NCBI RefSeq assembly: GCF_009649635.1 | Contig: NZ_WJII01000001.1 | Location: 186,001-250,000 of the forward strand | DNA from: Microbacterium sp. SYP-A9085 | Lineage (GTDB): Bacteria; Actinomycetota; Actinomycetes; Actinomycetales; Microbacteriaceae | Reading direction: 5' to 3' | Length of the DNA stretch: 64,000 bases | Part shown: positions 1 through 8,816 of the stretch, piece by piece | Numbering within the stretch: position 1 is the first letter of the stretch | How the letters are laid out: every line of letters begins with the position of its first letter | Made by a program: the position numbers and the translations under genes | The notes under the pieces: generated by a model | The model's database searches: none | What the model saw: the letters and a program-made list of their open reading frames with translations, nothing else | Told to the model about the DNA's origin: nothing

Positions 1-1092
1 AACCGGCACGTCGACGCAGTGGCCGAGGTCATCGGCGACCAGCTGCTGCGGATCCCCCCGCACCCCGTCACGGCAACCCGGTTCGCGCTGCGGATGGCTC
101 AGCTGGGCACCGTGGCCGGACAGCGGATGCTGCGCACGTTCCGCACCGAAGAAGGCGCCGCCCTGTTCACCGGCGTCGTCGCGCACGCCAACGCCGCCCT
201 GCCGTCGCTGGCGGCCACGGCGTCCGCGCTCTACCTGCTCGCACACGCGCACTCCACCGGATGGGCGCTGCCGCGCGGCGGTTCCGACGCCATCGCGAGC
301 GCCCTCATCGCGGACCTCCAGGCGCACGGCGGCGCGGTGGACACCAACCACCGGGTGGCCAACCTGACGACGCTGGACTGGGGGGATGCCGCCGCCGGCG
401 ATCTGCTGCTGCTGGACGCCTCTCCGCGACTCGCGCTGACGCTGCCGGACGTGCCGGACCGCTACGCCCGGGCGATCCGCCGGTATCGCTACGGGCCGGC
501 GGCCGCGAAGGTCGATTTCGCGCTGGACGGCCCGGTGCCGTGGACCCACCCCGAGGTGGCAGCAGCGCCCACGGTGCATGTGGGCGGTGCGCGTGCGGAG
601 ATCGAGGCGTCGGAGAACGCCGTGGCGGCCGGCCGGATCGTCGACCGACCGTACGTGCTCGTGGTCCAGCCCGGCGTCCTGGACGACTCCCGGGCACCGA
701 TCGGGCACCAGACGCTGTGGGCGTATATCCACGTCCCGTCCGGATCGGACCTGGATCCCACCGAGACGGTCACCCGCCAGGTGGAGCGCTTCGCGCCCGG
801 GTTCCGGGACCGGATCGTGGCATCCCGCGCCATGACCGCCGCACAGCGGCAGGCCTTCAATCCCGCGGATGTCGGCGGGGACATCCTGGGCGGATCGTTC
901 ACTCTCGCGCAGGCGCTGCGGCGTCCGGTGCTATCGCGGACGCCGTGGCGCACCCCCCTGCGGGGCGTGTACCTCGCGTCCGCGTCGACCCCGCCCGGCC
1001 CCGGCGTGCACGGCATGCCGGGCTGGCTCGCGGCGCAGCAGGCGCTGCGCGACGCGGGCACCCCGGTCGAACTGGGCGACCTGTTCGAGTGA
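1..1092 (+). CDS. FAD-dependent oxidoreductase, phytoene-desaturase type (5' truncated)
   Basis: Visible part (363 residues) of a flavin-dependent oxidoreductase of the amine-oxidase/phytoene-desaturase superfamily. The frame is open to the left edge, so the true start and the N-terminal GxGxxG FAD-binding motif lie outside the window. The C-terminal part has the GVHGMPGW element near visible residue 335, which in this family closes over the flavin. The substrate cannot be read from the sequence, and no carotenoid genes are nearby to suggest desaturation. The gene ends 4 bp before the next gene on the same strand, so the pair is probably co-transcribed. Family assignment is inferred from the C-terminal pattern only. 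Confidence 0.75.
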   Translation, partial: NRHVDAVAEVIGDQLLRIPPHPVTATRFALRMAQLGTVAGQRMLRTFRTEEGAALFTGVVAHANAALPSLAATASALYLLAHAHSTGWALPRGGSDAIASALIADLQAHGGAVDTNHRVANLTTLDWGDAAAGDLLLLDASPRLALTLPDVPDRYARAIRRYRYGPAAAKVDFALDGPVPWTHPEVAAAPTVHVGGARAEIEASENAVAAGRIVDRPYVLVVQPGVLDDSRAPIGHQTLWAYIHVPSGSDLDPTETVTRQVERFAPGFRDRIVASRAMTAAQRQAFNPADVGGDILGGSFTLAQALRRPVLSRTPWRTPLRGVYLASASTPPGPGVHGMPGWLAAQQALRDAGTPVELGDLFE

Positions 1093-1096
1093 TCAC

Positions 1097-2554
1097 ATGG
1101 ACGGCTTCGCCGCAGTGGATTTCGGCTTCGCCCGGGAGGTGTTGCAGAGGGGCATCGCCCTCCTGTACGTGGTGGCGTTCGTCTCCACGCTGAACCAGTT
1201 CCCCGCGCTGCTGGGCGAGCGCGGACTGCTGCCCGCACCACGGCTGCTGGCCTGGGCGCGCTCCTCGAAGCGGGCGTCGCGAGTGCTGCGCCCGACGCTG
1301 TTCCGACGGGTGCGCTACACCGACACGCGCCTGCGCGTGCTGTGCGGGGCCGGCATCCTCGTCGGCGCGGCCCTCGCGATCGGCGTGCCGCAGCTCGGGC
1401 CGCCGTGGGTGCCGATGCTGTGCTTCCTCGCCCTGTGGCTGGGCTACATGTCGGTCGTGTCGATCGGACAGACGTTCTACGGCTTCGGCTGGGAGATGCT
1501 GCTGCTGGAGGCGGGGTTCCTCGCGGCGTTCCTCGGATCGCGGGACCAGCCGACCGCGACCGTGGTGATCGTCCTGTTCTGGTGGCTGGTGTTCCGCCTC
1601 GAGTTCGGCGCCGGGATGATCAAGATCCGCGGCGGGCGGGAGTGGCGCGACCTCACCGCGCTGATGTACCACCACGAGACGCAGCCGATGCCGGGGCCGC
1701 TCAGCCGGCAGGCGCATCTGCTGCCGGCGTGGTTTCACCGGCTCGAGGTGCTCGGCAACCACTTCTCGCAGCTGGTCGTGCCGTGGTTCCTGTTCGCCCC
1801 GGTCCTCGGGCTCTGGATCGACTCGCCGGTGCCCGCGATAGTGGGCGCGGTCGCGGCATCCGTCATCATCGCGACGCAGCTCTGGCTCGTGGCCACCGGG
1901 AACTTCGCGTGGCTCAACTGGGCGACGATAGTGCTGGCGTTCTCGGGGTTCGGCATCCCCGCCGCCGCGATGGGTGTGCCGGCCGAGCTTCCCGCGTACT
2001 GGATCGCCGCGACGGCGGCGGTGTTCTTGCTGTATGCCGTCCTGAGCTGGTGGCCGGCACGGAACCTGCTCGCGCACCGGCAGCTGATGAACGCGAGCTT
2101 CAACCGGTGGCAGCTTGCTAACGCGTACGGGGCGTTCGGAACGGTGACCCGTCAGCGCATCGAGTACGTGATCGAGGGGACGCGGGATGCCGACCCGGAT
2201 GCCGCGGGATGGACGGAGTACGTGTTCAAGGGCAAGCCGGGGCCGCTGCGCCGGCTGCCGCCGCAGGTCGCGCCGTACCACCTGCGGCTGGACTGGCTGA
2301 TGTGGTTCCTGCCGCTCGGCCGTTCGCTGGACGACTGGTTCCAGGCGCTGCTGATCCGGCTGCTCGAGGCCGACCGGCCCACGCTGCGGCTGCTCGCCGG
2401 TGACCCGTTCGGCGGCGCGGCCCCCACCTGGGTGCGCGTGGTCGCGTATCGCTACCGTTTCGCGACGCATGCGCAGCACCGCGAGACCGGGAGGCGCTGG
2501 GTGCGCGATCGGCGGCAGATCCTGGTCCGGCCGGTGTCCCTCAGCTCATTCTGA
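1097..2554 (+). CDS. Lipase maturation factor (LMF1/2-like) family membrane protein
   Basis: A polytopic membrane protein of 485 residues resembling the LMF family, which in animals helps fold lipases in the ER; the bacterial role is unknown. Several hydrophobic helices cover residues 15-330. A charged cytoplasmic or extracytoplasmic tail follows, with the family-typical ANAYGAFGTVTRQRIEYVIE-type block near residues 335-355 and YVFKGKPG near 375. The open frame extends further upstream, but ATG 1097 gives the proper family start just after the preceding stop. The 4 bp gap suggests translational coupling to the FAD oxidoreductase. Near the stop, CATTCTGAGAATG forms a short perfect inverted repeat. 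Confidence 0.85.
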   Translation: MDGFAAVDFGFAREVLQRGIALLYVVAFVSTLNQFPALLGERGLLPAPRLLAWARSSKRASRVLRPTLFRRVRYTDTRLRVLCGAGILVGAALAIGVPQLGPPWVPMLCFLALWLGYMSVVSIGQTFYGFGWEMLLLEAGFLAAFLGSRDQPTATVVIVLFWWLVFRLEFGAGMIKIRGGREWRDLTALMYHHETQPMPGPLSRQAHLLPAWFHRLEVLGNHFSQLVVPWFLFAPVLGLWIDSPVPAIVGAVAASVIIATQLWLVATGNFAWLNWATIVLAFSGFGIPAAAMGVPAELPAYWIAATAAVFLLYAVLSWWPARNLLAHRQLMNASFNRWQLANAYGAFGTVTRQRIEYVIEGTRDADPDAAGWTEYVFKGKPGPLRRLPPQVAPYHLRLDWLMWFLPLGRSLDDWFQALLIRLLEADRPTLRLLAGDPFGGAAPTWVRVVAYRYRFATHAQHRETGRRWVRDRRQILVRPVSLSSF

Positions 2555-2626
2555 GAATGTCCTCATGAATCGCCCAGGAAGTGGCTAGGCTTCTCGGACA
2601 CCTAGACACGTCCCGGAGGACACATC

Positions 2627-3457
2627 TTGAGCACTCCCGAGAACGCCTCGCCGCCCGCACCGCCCGCGCCCGACGCTCCCGCGACCGTCCCGTACCCCGC
2701 CGACACCGCGCCCGCGGCGGCGCCTGCCGAGCCCGCGTACGGCGACCCGTACGGGGGCGCACCGCAGCCCGTGCAGCCGGACGCCCGGCGTCCGAAGACG
2801 CTGGCCCTGGTGGCGATGATCCTCGCGATCGCGGGCTCCGTGCTCGCCCTCGTCGGATTCGTCCCGTTCATCGGTCTGGTCTTCTCGATCCTCGCCGGCG
2901 TGATGCTGCTGGCGGCGTTCGTGCTGTCGATCGTGGCGCTGGCCAGCCGGAAGCAGGGCGGCAAGGGGTTCGGGGTGGCAGGCCTCGTGGTCTCGATCGT
3001 CGGCGGCATCATCGCGGTGGTCGCCATTGCCGTCTCGGCATTCTGGATCGCCCTGGCCGCGGGGGTGGCCGCGGCGCCCACCGACCGGGCCGCCGCACCC
3101 TCGGTGTCCGTGAGCGATTCGGTACAGCCCTCGGATGAGCCGACCGACGGAGCCGGCGATACGGATGCCGCCGACGAGGCCGCGTTCGTCGCCGACGTGC
3201 GACCGAAGATCGGCGCCCTGCTGCGGGAGATCCAGCCCGGTGCCACCGACGAGATGCTCACCGCGGTGTACTCGGATGACACCCTGGTGATGCTCGGCAA
3301 CCTGACTCTGGCCGCCTACCAGGCGACGGGCAAGGACGGCATGGCGACCGAGGCGAAGAGCATCACGGATGCGAGCGGCGGCGCCATCACGCCGGATCAG
3401 GCCGATCGCTTCGTGCAGGCCCTTCTGGATTCGGCGCAGAAGCACCTGGCCGGATAG
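2627..3457 (+). CDS. DUF4190-like small membrane protein with Pro/Ala-rich N-terminus
   Basis: A 276-residue protein with a disordered Pro/Ala-rich N-terminus (residues 1-50), followed by hydrophobic segments at about 60-82, 84-105 and 118-150. The arrangement resembles DUF4190/DUF4352-type actinobacterial membrane proteins. The C-terminal roughly 130 residues are acidic and probably extracytoplasmic. The start is TTG at 2627, chosen because GGAGGA lies 6 bases upstream and no ATG fits. It has its own short promoter region (2555-2626). It converges on sbcC with only 3 bp between the stop codons. Function unknown. Confidence 0.75.
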   Translation: MSTPENASPPAPPAPDAPATVPYPADTAPAAAPAEPAYGDPYGGAPQPVQPDARRPKTLALVAMILAIAGSVLALVGFVPFIGLVFSILAGVMLLAAFVLSIVALASRKQGGKGFGVAGLVVSIVGGIIAVVAIAVSAFWIALAAGVAAAPTDRAAAPSVSVSDSVQPSDEPTDGAGDTDAADEAAFVADVRPKIGALLREIQPGATDEMLTAVYSDDTLVMLGNLTLAAYQATGKDGMATEAKSITDASGGAITPDQADRFVQALLDSAQKHLAG

Positions 3458-3460
3458 CGT

Positions 3461-6445
3461 TCACGCCGGGTCGAGCACGCCCTGACGCACCGTGCTCGGC
3501 CCGTGCGCGGCGGCCTCGACGATCAGCTGCGCGGGCAGCTGCTCCTTCATCGCCTCGACGTGGCTGATCACGCCGACCGTGCGGCCGCCCTGGCGCAGCT
3601 CGTCGAGCGTGCGCATCGCCAGCTCCAGCGTCTCCGGGTCGAGTGACCCGAACCCCTCATCGACGAACAGGGTGTCCAGCCGGATCCCGCCGGCGCGGGC
3701 GGTGACGACTTCGGCAAGGCCCAGGGCAAGAGCCAGCGACGCCAGGAACGTCTCGCCGCCGGAGAGGGACTGCGCCGGGCGGGCCTGGCCGGTGAACGCG
3801 TCGACGACCTCGAGCCCCAGCCCGCTGGCGCTGTTGCGCGCCGCGAGCGCATCCGTGTGCCGCAGCCGGTAGCGACCGGACGACATCTCGTCGAGCCGGA
3901 GGTTCGCCGCATCCACTATCTGCTCGAGCTCGCCGGCGAGCACGAACGTCTCCAGGTCCATCTTGCGGTCGTTGCGCCCGGCGACCGCGTGCGCGACGCC
4001 GGCGATGAGGCGATGCTCCCGCTCCAGCTCGGCGATCGCCGCGTGCGCGTCCCGGGCACGCGTGATCAGGTTCGTCAGCGCACCGACGGCCTGCTCCGCG
4101 GACGCGACCGCCGTCGCCGCCGCGTCGGCCTGCTCGCGAGCATCGGCCAGTGCCGCTGCGCTGTCCGCGAGCGGTGGCGGCGGGTCGGCGGCCCCGGCCA
4201 GTTCGATCTCGAGGTCCATCAGTCGTGCGCGCTGCATGCCGAGGGCAGTGTCGTGCTCGGTGACGACGCCGTCGAGCCGGTCGCGTTCAGCCGCGTCGCG
4301 CAGCGCCTCCCGTGTCGCGGCCGCGTCGGGGAACTCGGATGCGGCGATCCGGCGGTCCCGGTCCGTCTCGGCCGCGTGCGCGGATGTCTCGGCGGCGGTG
4401 CGGACGCCGACGGCATCGCGCAGCGCCGCCGCGATGGTCCGCCGGTGGATGCCGTCGGCGATCCGGTCGGCCACGCTGGGGAAGTCTCCGCGGGCGTCGG
4501 TCACGGCCGCCGCGGCCGCGGCGACGCGCTCGGTCAGCGCCGCGATCTCCTCCTGCGCGGCGGCCAGCTCGGTGCGCAGGCCGGCGAGTTCGCCAGCAGT
4601 GCGGGCGTCATCCTCGCCGAGGCGCGTGCGGTCGAGCTCGAGCGCGTCCCGCGCACGGACGGCCTCGTCCACGATGTCCCGGCGCTGCACGGCGTCGTCG
4701 TGCGCGCGGCGCGCGGCATCGACGTCCATGCCCGCCGCGCGGCCGGCGGCGTCGGCGTGCGCGGTGCGGGCGGCGGCGACGTCGGTGCCGGCATCGCGGG
4801 CGCGCCGCTGGGCGGCATCCCTCGTCGCCTCCGCGGCGTCCAGCTCGGCGTCGGTGACGGGCGTGTCGGCGCGCGGGGCGGGGTGCGGGTGCTCGGTCGC
4901 CCCGCACACCGCGCACGGCGCGCCGTCCACGAGGGCGGCGGACAGCTCGCCGGCGCGCTCCTCGACGCGGCGGCGCAGCAGTGCCGTATACGTCGCGGAC
5001 GCCGCCTGCGCCTCCTCCTCCGCGGACAGTCGGTGCTTTTCCGCGGCGTGCAGCGCGTCCGCGCGGGAGCGCGCGTCCTCGGCGGCGGCCAGTCGGGCGG
5101 CGCTCTCGTCCACGACGCGGCGGACGTCGACGGCGGTGGCGGCGATCTCGGTCTGTGCGCGCAGGGCGTCGTCCAGCGCGGTGCGGCGGCTCGGAAGCGC
5201 GGCGCGCTCGGTTTCGAGCGCGTCGATGCGTGCGAGCGCCGCCGCGGCACTGCGCTCGAACGCCGTCAGCGTGGCCTGCAGCTCGGCGTGCGCCTGCTCG
5301 TGCGCGAGCGCCGTCTGCCACACGGCGAGGCCGCCGGTGAGCTCGTCGATGATGTCGCCCAGCGCGGCGTCGTCGGTGGCCTCGCCGCCGACCAGCGTCC
5401 ATGCAGACCGGGCCTCAACCTCCCGCGCCGTGTGCCGGGTGACGTCGGCCAGCGCCGCATCGGCCGCTTCCAGAGGCGCCCGCAGCCCTTCGGCGCGGCG
5501 GGCCTCGCGCAGCGTCCGGCGTGCAGCCACGACCTCCTCCGACCGCGCTTCCAGGTCCGCGAGCGCACGGCGCGCGGCATCCCGATCGGCGATCCGCTCA
5601 TGCAGGCGCTGCAGTGCGTGGTGCGCGGACACGGCCGCGTCCCTGGCCGTGAACGCGTCGGTCCGGGCGGCGGTGAGCACCTCGAGACGGTATCCGCCGC
5701 GCTCGAGGCACCGGTCCAGGAGCGTGAGCCGGTCGGCGACGCCGCCGCCGCTCTCGCCCTCGCCGGTGAACCCGTGGTCGGCGGCCAGGTGCGCGGCTTC
5801 GTCGAGCACAGTCTCCACGGCGCGGAGCCGGTCGGCGACGGCGGCCTCGGCATCCTTCCGCCGCTGCTCGAGCGCAGCCTCGTAGTCCTGGTAGCGCCGC
5901 GACCCGAAGAGGGTGCGCAGCAACGCCTGCCGTTCGTCGTTCCGGGCCAGCAGGAACTGGGCGAACCTGTTCTGCGCGAGCAGGATCACCTGCTGGAACT
6001 GCTCGCGATTGAGTCCGAGGATCTCGCCGAGCAGCTCGGCCGCCTCCCGGGGCTTGGCGGCTCGGGCGACCCACTCGCCGTCGACGAGCTCTTCGACGAG
6101 CGCCCGATGGTCCTCGGTCGTGGTGCCGGTGCCGTTCTTCTTCACGCGCTCGTACTCGGGTGAGCGGGTCACCCGCCACCGTGTCTGCGCGACCGTGAAC
6201 TCCAGACGCACCTCGGTGCGGTCCTCGGGCCCGCAGTGGTCGCTGCGCAGCCGCTTCGCGCCGCCGTCGTAGCGGGGGACGCCGCCGTACAGGGCGAATC
6301 CGACACCGTCCAGGACGCTCGACTTGCCGGCGCCGGTGCGTCCCGCGATGAGGAAGATGCCGTCGTCGTCGAACGTGTCGAAATCGACGACCTGCCGGTC
6401 CAGGAACGGGCCGAACCCCTCGATTTCCAACCGGTGCAGCTTCAC
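3461..6445 (-). CDS. sbcC: Exonuclease subunit SbcC (SMC-like ATPase)
   Basis: ATPase subunit of the SbcCD nuclease, which opens hairpins and processes DNA ends. The N-terminal half-ATPase carries Walker A GRTGAGKSS near residue 35. Long Ala/Arg/Glu-rich coiled coils flank a zinc hook, CAVCGATEH, near residue 511. The C-terminal half-ATPase has the signature LSGGETFLASLALAL and the Walker B/D-loop LDTLFVDEGFGSLD. Length (994 aa) is normal. The start is GTG 6445: upstream sequence in frame lacks family similarity, and the GTGA overlap with the sbcD stop is the classic coupled arrangement. Confidence 0.95.
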   Translation of the reverse strand: MKLHRLEIEGFGPFLDRQVVDFDTFDDDGIFLIAGRTGAGKSSVLDGVGFALYGGVPRYDGGAKRLRSDHCGPEDRTEVRLEFTVAQTRWRVTRSPEYERVKKNGTGTTTEDHRALVEELVDGEWVARAAKPREAAELLGEILGLNREQFQQVILLAQNRFAQFLLARNDERQALLRTLFGSRRYQDYEAALEQRRKDAEAAVADRLRAVETVLDEAAHLAADHGFTGEGESGGGVADRLTLLDRCLERGGYRLEVLTAARTDAFTARDAAVSAHHALQRLHERIADRDAARRALADLEARSEEVVAARRTLREARRAEGLRAPLEAADAALADVTRHTAREVEARSAWTLVGGEATDDAALGDIIDELTGGLAVWQTALAHEQAHAELQATLTAFERSAAAALARIDALETERAALPSRRTALDDALRAQTEIAATAVDVRRVVDESAARLAAAEDARSRADALHAAEKHRLSAEEEAQAASATYTALLRRRVEERAGELSAALVDGAPCAVCGATEHPHPAPRADTPVTDAELDAAEATRDAAQRRARDAGTDVAAARTAHADAAGRAAGMDVDAARRAHDDAVQRRDIVDEAVRARDALELDRTRLGEDDARTAGELAGLRTELAAAQEEIAALTERVAAAAAAVTDARGDFPSVADRIADGIHRRTIAAALRDAVGVRTAAETSAHAAETDRDRRIAASEFPDAAATREALRDAAERDRLDGVVTEHDTALGMQRARLMDLEIELAGAADPPPPLADSAAALADAREQADAAATAVASAEQAVGALTNLITRARDAHAAIAELEREHRLIAGVAHAVAGRNDRKMDLETFVLAGELEQIVDAANLRLDEMSSGRYRLRHTDALAARNSASGLGLEVVDAFTGQARPAQSLSGGETFLASLALALGLAEVVTARAGGIRLDTLFVDEGFGSLDPETLELAMRTLDELRQGGRTVGVISHVEAMKEQLPAQLIVEAAAHGPSTVRQGVLDPA

Positions 6446-7590
6446 GCCGACACCTCCACGGCCACGCGCTCGTCGAGCACGTCGCGGATCAGGGCGGCCT
6501 CGGCAGGGTCGGCGCCCTCGCCGTTGCGGACATGCGTGAGGAAGGCATCGACCAGCTCGGTGTCGCTGCGGGCGGCCTGCACGCGCGATGCGAACGACCG
6601 GGTGTCGGCCGGCGCGGTGCGCGCGGGCACGTGGCGCACTTCGGCGCAGTAGGGGAAACGCCGCTGCAGGCGCCGCATCGGGTCGACCTGGGCGACGGTG
6701 TCGGTGTAGCGGGCGCTGACCCACGCGTCCTCGGCATCGGCGAACCGCTCGTCGGCCAGCAGCTCGTCGAGCGTGCCGGTCAGCACCCGCAGCGGGCGGG
6801 GCACCGGCAGGGTCGCCCACCGGGCGTCGGCGACGCCGGCGGCATCCAGGTCGACGATCCACGCTCCGCGCGGCTTGTCACGCTCCCCGAAGCTGTAGTG
6901 CAGCGGGGCGCCGGCGTAGCGGACCCGGTCACTGAGCACGGTGCGGCCGTGGATGTGGCCGAGCGCGCAGTAGTCGGGCCCGTCGAACACCGCCAGTGGG
7001 ACGACGTCGAGTCCGCCTTGCTGGATGTCGCGCTCGAGGTGCGGCGTCGCCTCGACCCCGGCGGCGAAGCAGTGGGCGGCGACGACGTAGCGCCCGCCGC
7101 GGGCGGTGGCGTCGGCGCGGACGAGGCCCATCGCGTGCGCCAGGGCCTGCGCCTGCGTCCGCACGCCGGGCCATTGCCGGCGAACGAGGGCGGGCTCCAG
7201 GTACGGGATGCCGTAGAAGTGCACGGGCCCGTGCTCGTCGTCGATCGTGACCGGGGTTGCGACCGCCGCGGGATCCGTGAGGATGCGCACCCCGTCACGC
7301 AGCAGCGCCGCCTGGAAGCCGAGCCGAGCCGCCGAGTCGTGGTTGCCGCTGGTGACCACCACGTGCGCACCGGTGTCGCGCAGCCCCGCGAGCGTCTCGG
7401 TGAGCACCGTGTAGCAGTCCGCTGCGGGGGCGGCGGAGTCGAACACGTCGCCGGCGACGACGACGACGTCGACGGATTCGCTGCGCACCGTGGCGACGAG
7501 GGCCTCGAGCACGCCGCGCAGCGCCGACAGCGTCGGGGTGCCGTGGAAGGTGCGCCCGATGTGCCAGTCCGACGTGTGCAGGATCCGCAT
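6442..7590 (-). CDS. sbcD: Exonuclease subunit SbcD (metallophosphoesterase)
   Basis: Mn-dependent nuclease partner of SbcC (382 aa). Calcineurin-type motifs are present in order: TSDWHIGR at residues 7-14, VAGDVFDSA near 50, TSGNHDS near 85, AHCFAAG near 175 and CALGHIHG near 205. ATG 7590 is the start because it begins MRILHTSDWH; the upstream open frame is unrelated. It overlaps sbcC by 4 bp (GTGA), giving an sbcD-sbcC operon on the minus strand. Confidence 0.95.
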   Translation of the reverse strand: MRILHTSDWHIGRTFHGTPTLSALRGVLEALVATVRSESVDVVVVAGDVFDSAAPAADCYTVLTETLAGLRDTGAHVVVTSGNHDSAARLGFQAALLRDGVRILTDPAAVATPVTIDDEHGPVHFYGIPYLEPALVRRQWPGVRTQAQALAHAMGLVRADATARGGRYVVAAHCFAAGVEATPHLERDIQQGGLDVVPLAVFDGPDYCALGHIHGRTVLSDRVRYAGAPLHYSFGERDKPRGAWIVDLDAAGVADARWATLPVPRPLRVLTGTLDELLADERFADAEDAWVSARYTDTVAQVDPMRRLQRRFPYCAEVRHVPARTAPADTRSFASRVQAARSDTELVDAFLTHVRNGEGADPAEAALIRDVLDERVAVEVSA

Positions 7591-7710
7591 GGCACCCACG
7601 CTACGGGCGCCCTCGGACATCGCGTCCGCGGCTGGCCGGGCACGGCATCCTGCGCCGGGAGTGTCGGACCCCCGGCGTAGCTTCGTGATCACGAGGAGAA
7701 GAGGAAGCAG

Positions 7711-7896
7711 ATGTACGAGGTCTACGTGGCCGAGGTGCTGTCTCGGTCTCAGGAAGAAGCGATCACGCGCGCGCTCGAGCGCCGTCGCGTGGCGATTCAG
7801 CGCGTGGCGGTCGCGGCGGCGCCGGTGCCCGCGCGGGTTGCGCGCATCGTCCGCCACGCGCGGCCGGTGGCACTGTGCGTGGGCTGCCCGACGTGA
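7711..7896 (+). CDS. Small hypothetical protein (61 aa)
   Basis: A short frame starting at ATG 7711 behind a purine-rich stretch (GAGGAGAAGAGGAAG) that gives a good ribosome-binding site. The N-terminal half looks like an amphipathic helix (EVLSRSQEEAITRALERRR); the C-terminal half is Val/Ala/Arg rich and ends CVGCPT. No family recognised. The last codons lie in a 19 bp sequence that is repeated 24 bp downstream (7872-7890 and 7896-7914), so the 3' end has undergone a small tandem duplication. Supported by the ribosome-binding site and codon bias only. Confidence 0.45.
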   Translation: MYEVYVAEVLSRSQEEAITRALERRRVAIQRVAVAAAPVPARVARIVRHARPVALCVGCPT

Positions 7897-7914
7897 CTGT
7901 GCGTGGGCTGCCCG
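7872..7914. repeat. 19 bp direct repeat, offset 24 bp
   Basis: The same 19 bp occurs at 7872-7890 and 7896-7914. The offset of 24 bp is a whole number of codons, and the stop of the 61-aa frame falls between the copies. It looks like a recent slippage duplication at the 3' end of that gene. Confidence 0.8.
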
Positions 7915-7955
7915 GAATGACGTCCTGACCCGCCCACCCGCGCGCGGGGAGCGCG

Positions 7956-8267
7956 TCAGGACGTCGCGGAGTTCGCGGTGTCGCCGCGCAGGATTCCCGC
8001 GCGCTCGGGATGCGCGGTGAACCAGTCGGCGACGTACCAGCAGACGGGAGCGACGGTGCGGTCGCCGCGCGACTCGAGGTCGGCCACGGCGCGGTCGACC
8101 AGCTCGCCGGCATAGCCGCTGCCACGGAACGGCGGCGCCGTGTACGCCCGGGTAAGGGCGACGGTGCTGCCGTCGTCGCGGTAGTCGAGCACGCTCACGA
8201 GATCCTCACCGCGGTGCAGCGTGTACCGCGATGCCTCGGGCTGGTGCGCGAAGACGAGCTCACTCAT
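7956..8267 (-). CDS. Small GNAT-family N-acetyltransferase (YjdJ-type)
   Basis: A 103-residue member of the short GCN5-related acetyltransferases. The acetyl-CoA pyrophosphate-binding loop is seen as PPFRGSGYAGELVDRAV (residues 45-61), the short equivalent of Q/RxxGxG/A. The C-terminal CWYVADWFTAHPE block (about 76-88) is typical of this subgroup, which often acts on small amines or is uncharacterised. ATG 8267 fits the family length. It is a single-gene unit on the minus strand, with no operon partner. Confidence 0.85.
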   Translation of the reverse strand: MSELVFAHQPEASRYTLHRGEDLVSVLDYRDDGSTVALTRAYTAPPFRGSGYAGELVDRAVADLESRGDRTVAPVCWYVADWFTAHPERAGILRGDTANSATS

Positions 8268-8481
8268 CCCGTCAGGCTAGCCCCCCGGGACAGGGCCGGG
8301 GCCCTTCCCGGCGGGTGATCCTCGCGTGTCGCAGCGGACGCGCGATCGGGCGCCGACGCGTCGCGTGACGTGGTCGCACCGCGCGGGACCGAGTGTCACG
8401 CTGGCAGAAACGCCGTCGCATACGAGGCAACTGAGCAATCTGTAACATTCCGACGCACATGCGCCGCGACATCCGTGCGAT

Positions 8482-8511
8482 TTGACGCGCAGGGACGCAT
8501 TCCGACATAAT
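8482..8511 (+). promoter_or_regulatory. Sigma-70-type promoter (TTGACG-N18-CATAAT)
   Basis: TTGACG at 8482-8487 and CATAAT at 8506-8511, spaced 18 bp, in an otherwise GC-rich gap. Seven bases after the -10 end comes the A of ATG 8518, so the transcript would begin at or near that start codon. From the GNAT start at 8267 to this promoter I see no gene. Confidence 0.6.
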
Positions 8512-8517
8512 CAGCCC

Positions 8518-8619
8518 ATGACCCACAACGCGCGTTCTCTGTCCGCCTGGGAGGCGAACGGGACTGCCGGCACAATGATGCCGGCTCGCGTTGTCATGTG
8601 TTGTCGAATGTGCCGCTGA
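8518..8619 (+). CDS. Possible leaderless leader-peptide ORF with C-terminal Cys cluster (33 aa)
   Basis: A 33-codon frame whose ATG sits about 7 bases after a good -10 hexamer and has no Shine-Dalgarno sequence, as expected for a leaderless mRNA. It ends MCCRMCR, and two of the three Cys codons are TGT, which is rare in this DNA. Some actinobacteria use short leaderless ORFs ending in clustered Cys codons to sense cysteine supply by attenuation; this frame resembles them in architecture only. It precedes the winged-helix gene by 197 bp. It may instead be chance, since the frame is short. Confidence 0.4.
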   Translation: MTHNARSLSAWEANGTAGTMMPARVVMCCRMCR

Positions 8620-8816
8620 ATCGGTAATCCCCGCCGGGCTCGCCCACGCCGCCTTCCCACCCCGGAGGCCGTGGTGCCATCAGCCCCCGTGCACGTCGGC
8701 GCACTCCGCGCAAGGACGCCTCGCACCCGGCCCTTCGCGGGCCGCTATCGCAGCACAGTCGTACCCGGGACACCGCCTGCTCTCTGCCCCGGGTCCTTCC
8801 ACCAAGGACGTCACCC
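8620..8816 (+). other. Presumed 5' leader of the winged-helix gene
   Basis: 197 bp without a convincing gene. It contains a short stable hairpin (CGGCCC/GGGCCG, loop TTCGC, 8728-8744) without a T-run, then AAGGA 8 bases before ATG 8817. If the promoter at 8482 drives the regulator gene, this is untranslated leader RNA that could fold in response to translation of the small upstream ORF. Confidence 0.35.

Noticed and set aside
3857..6163. Long plus-strand open frames opposite sbcC
   Set aside because: They are mirror frames of a GC-rich gene; sbcC on the other strand has all family motifs.
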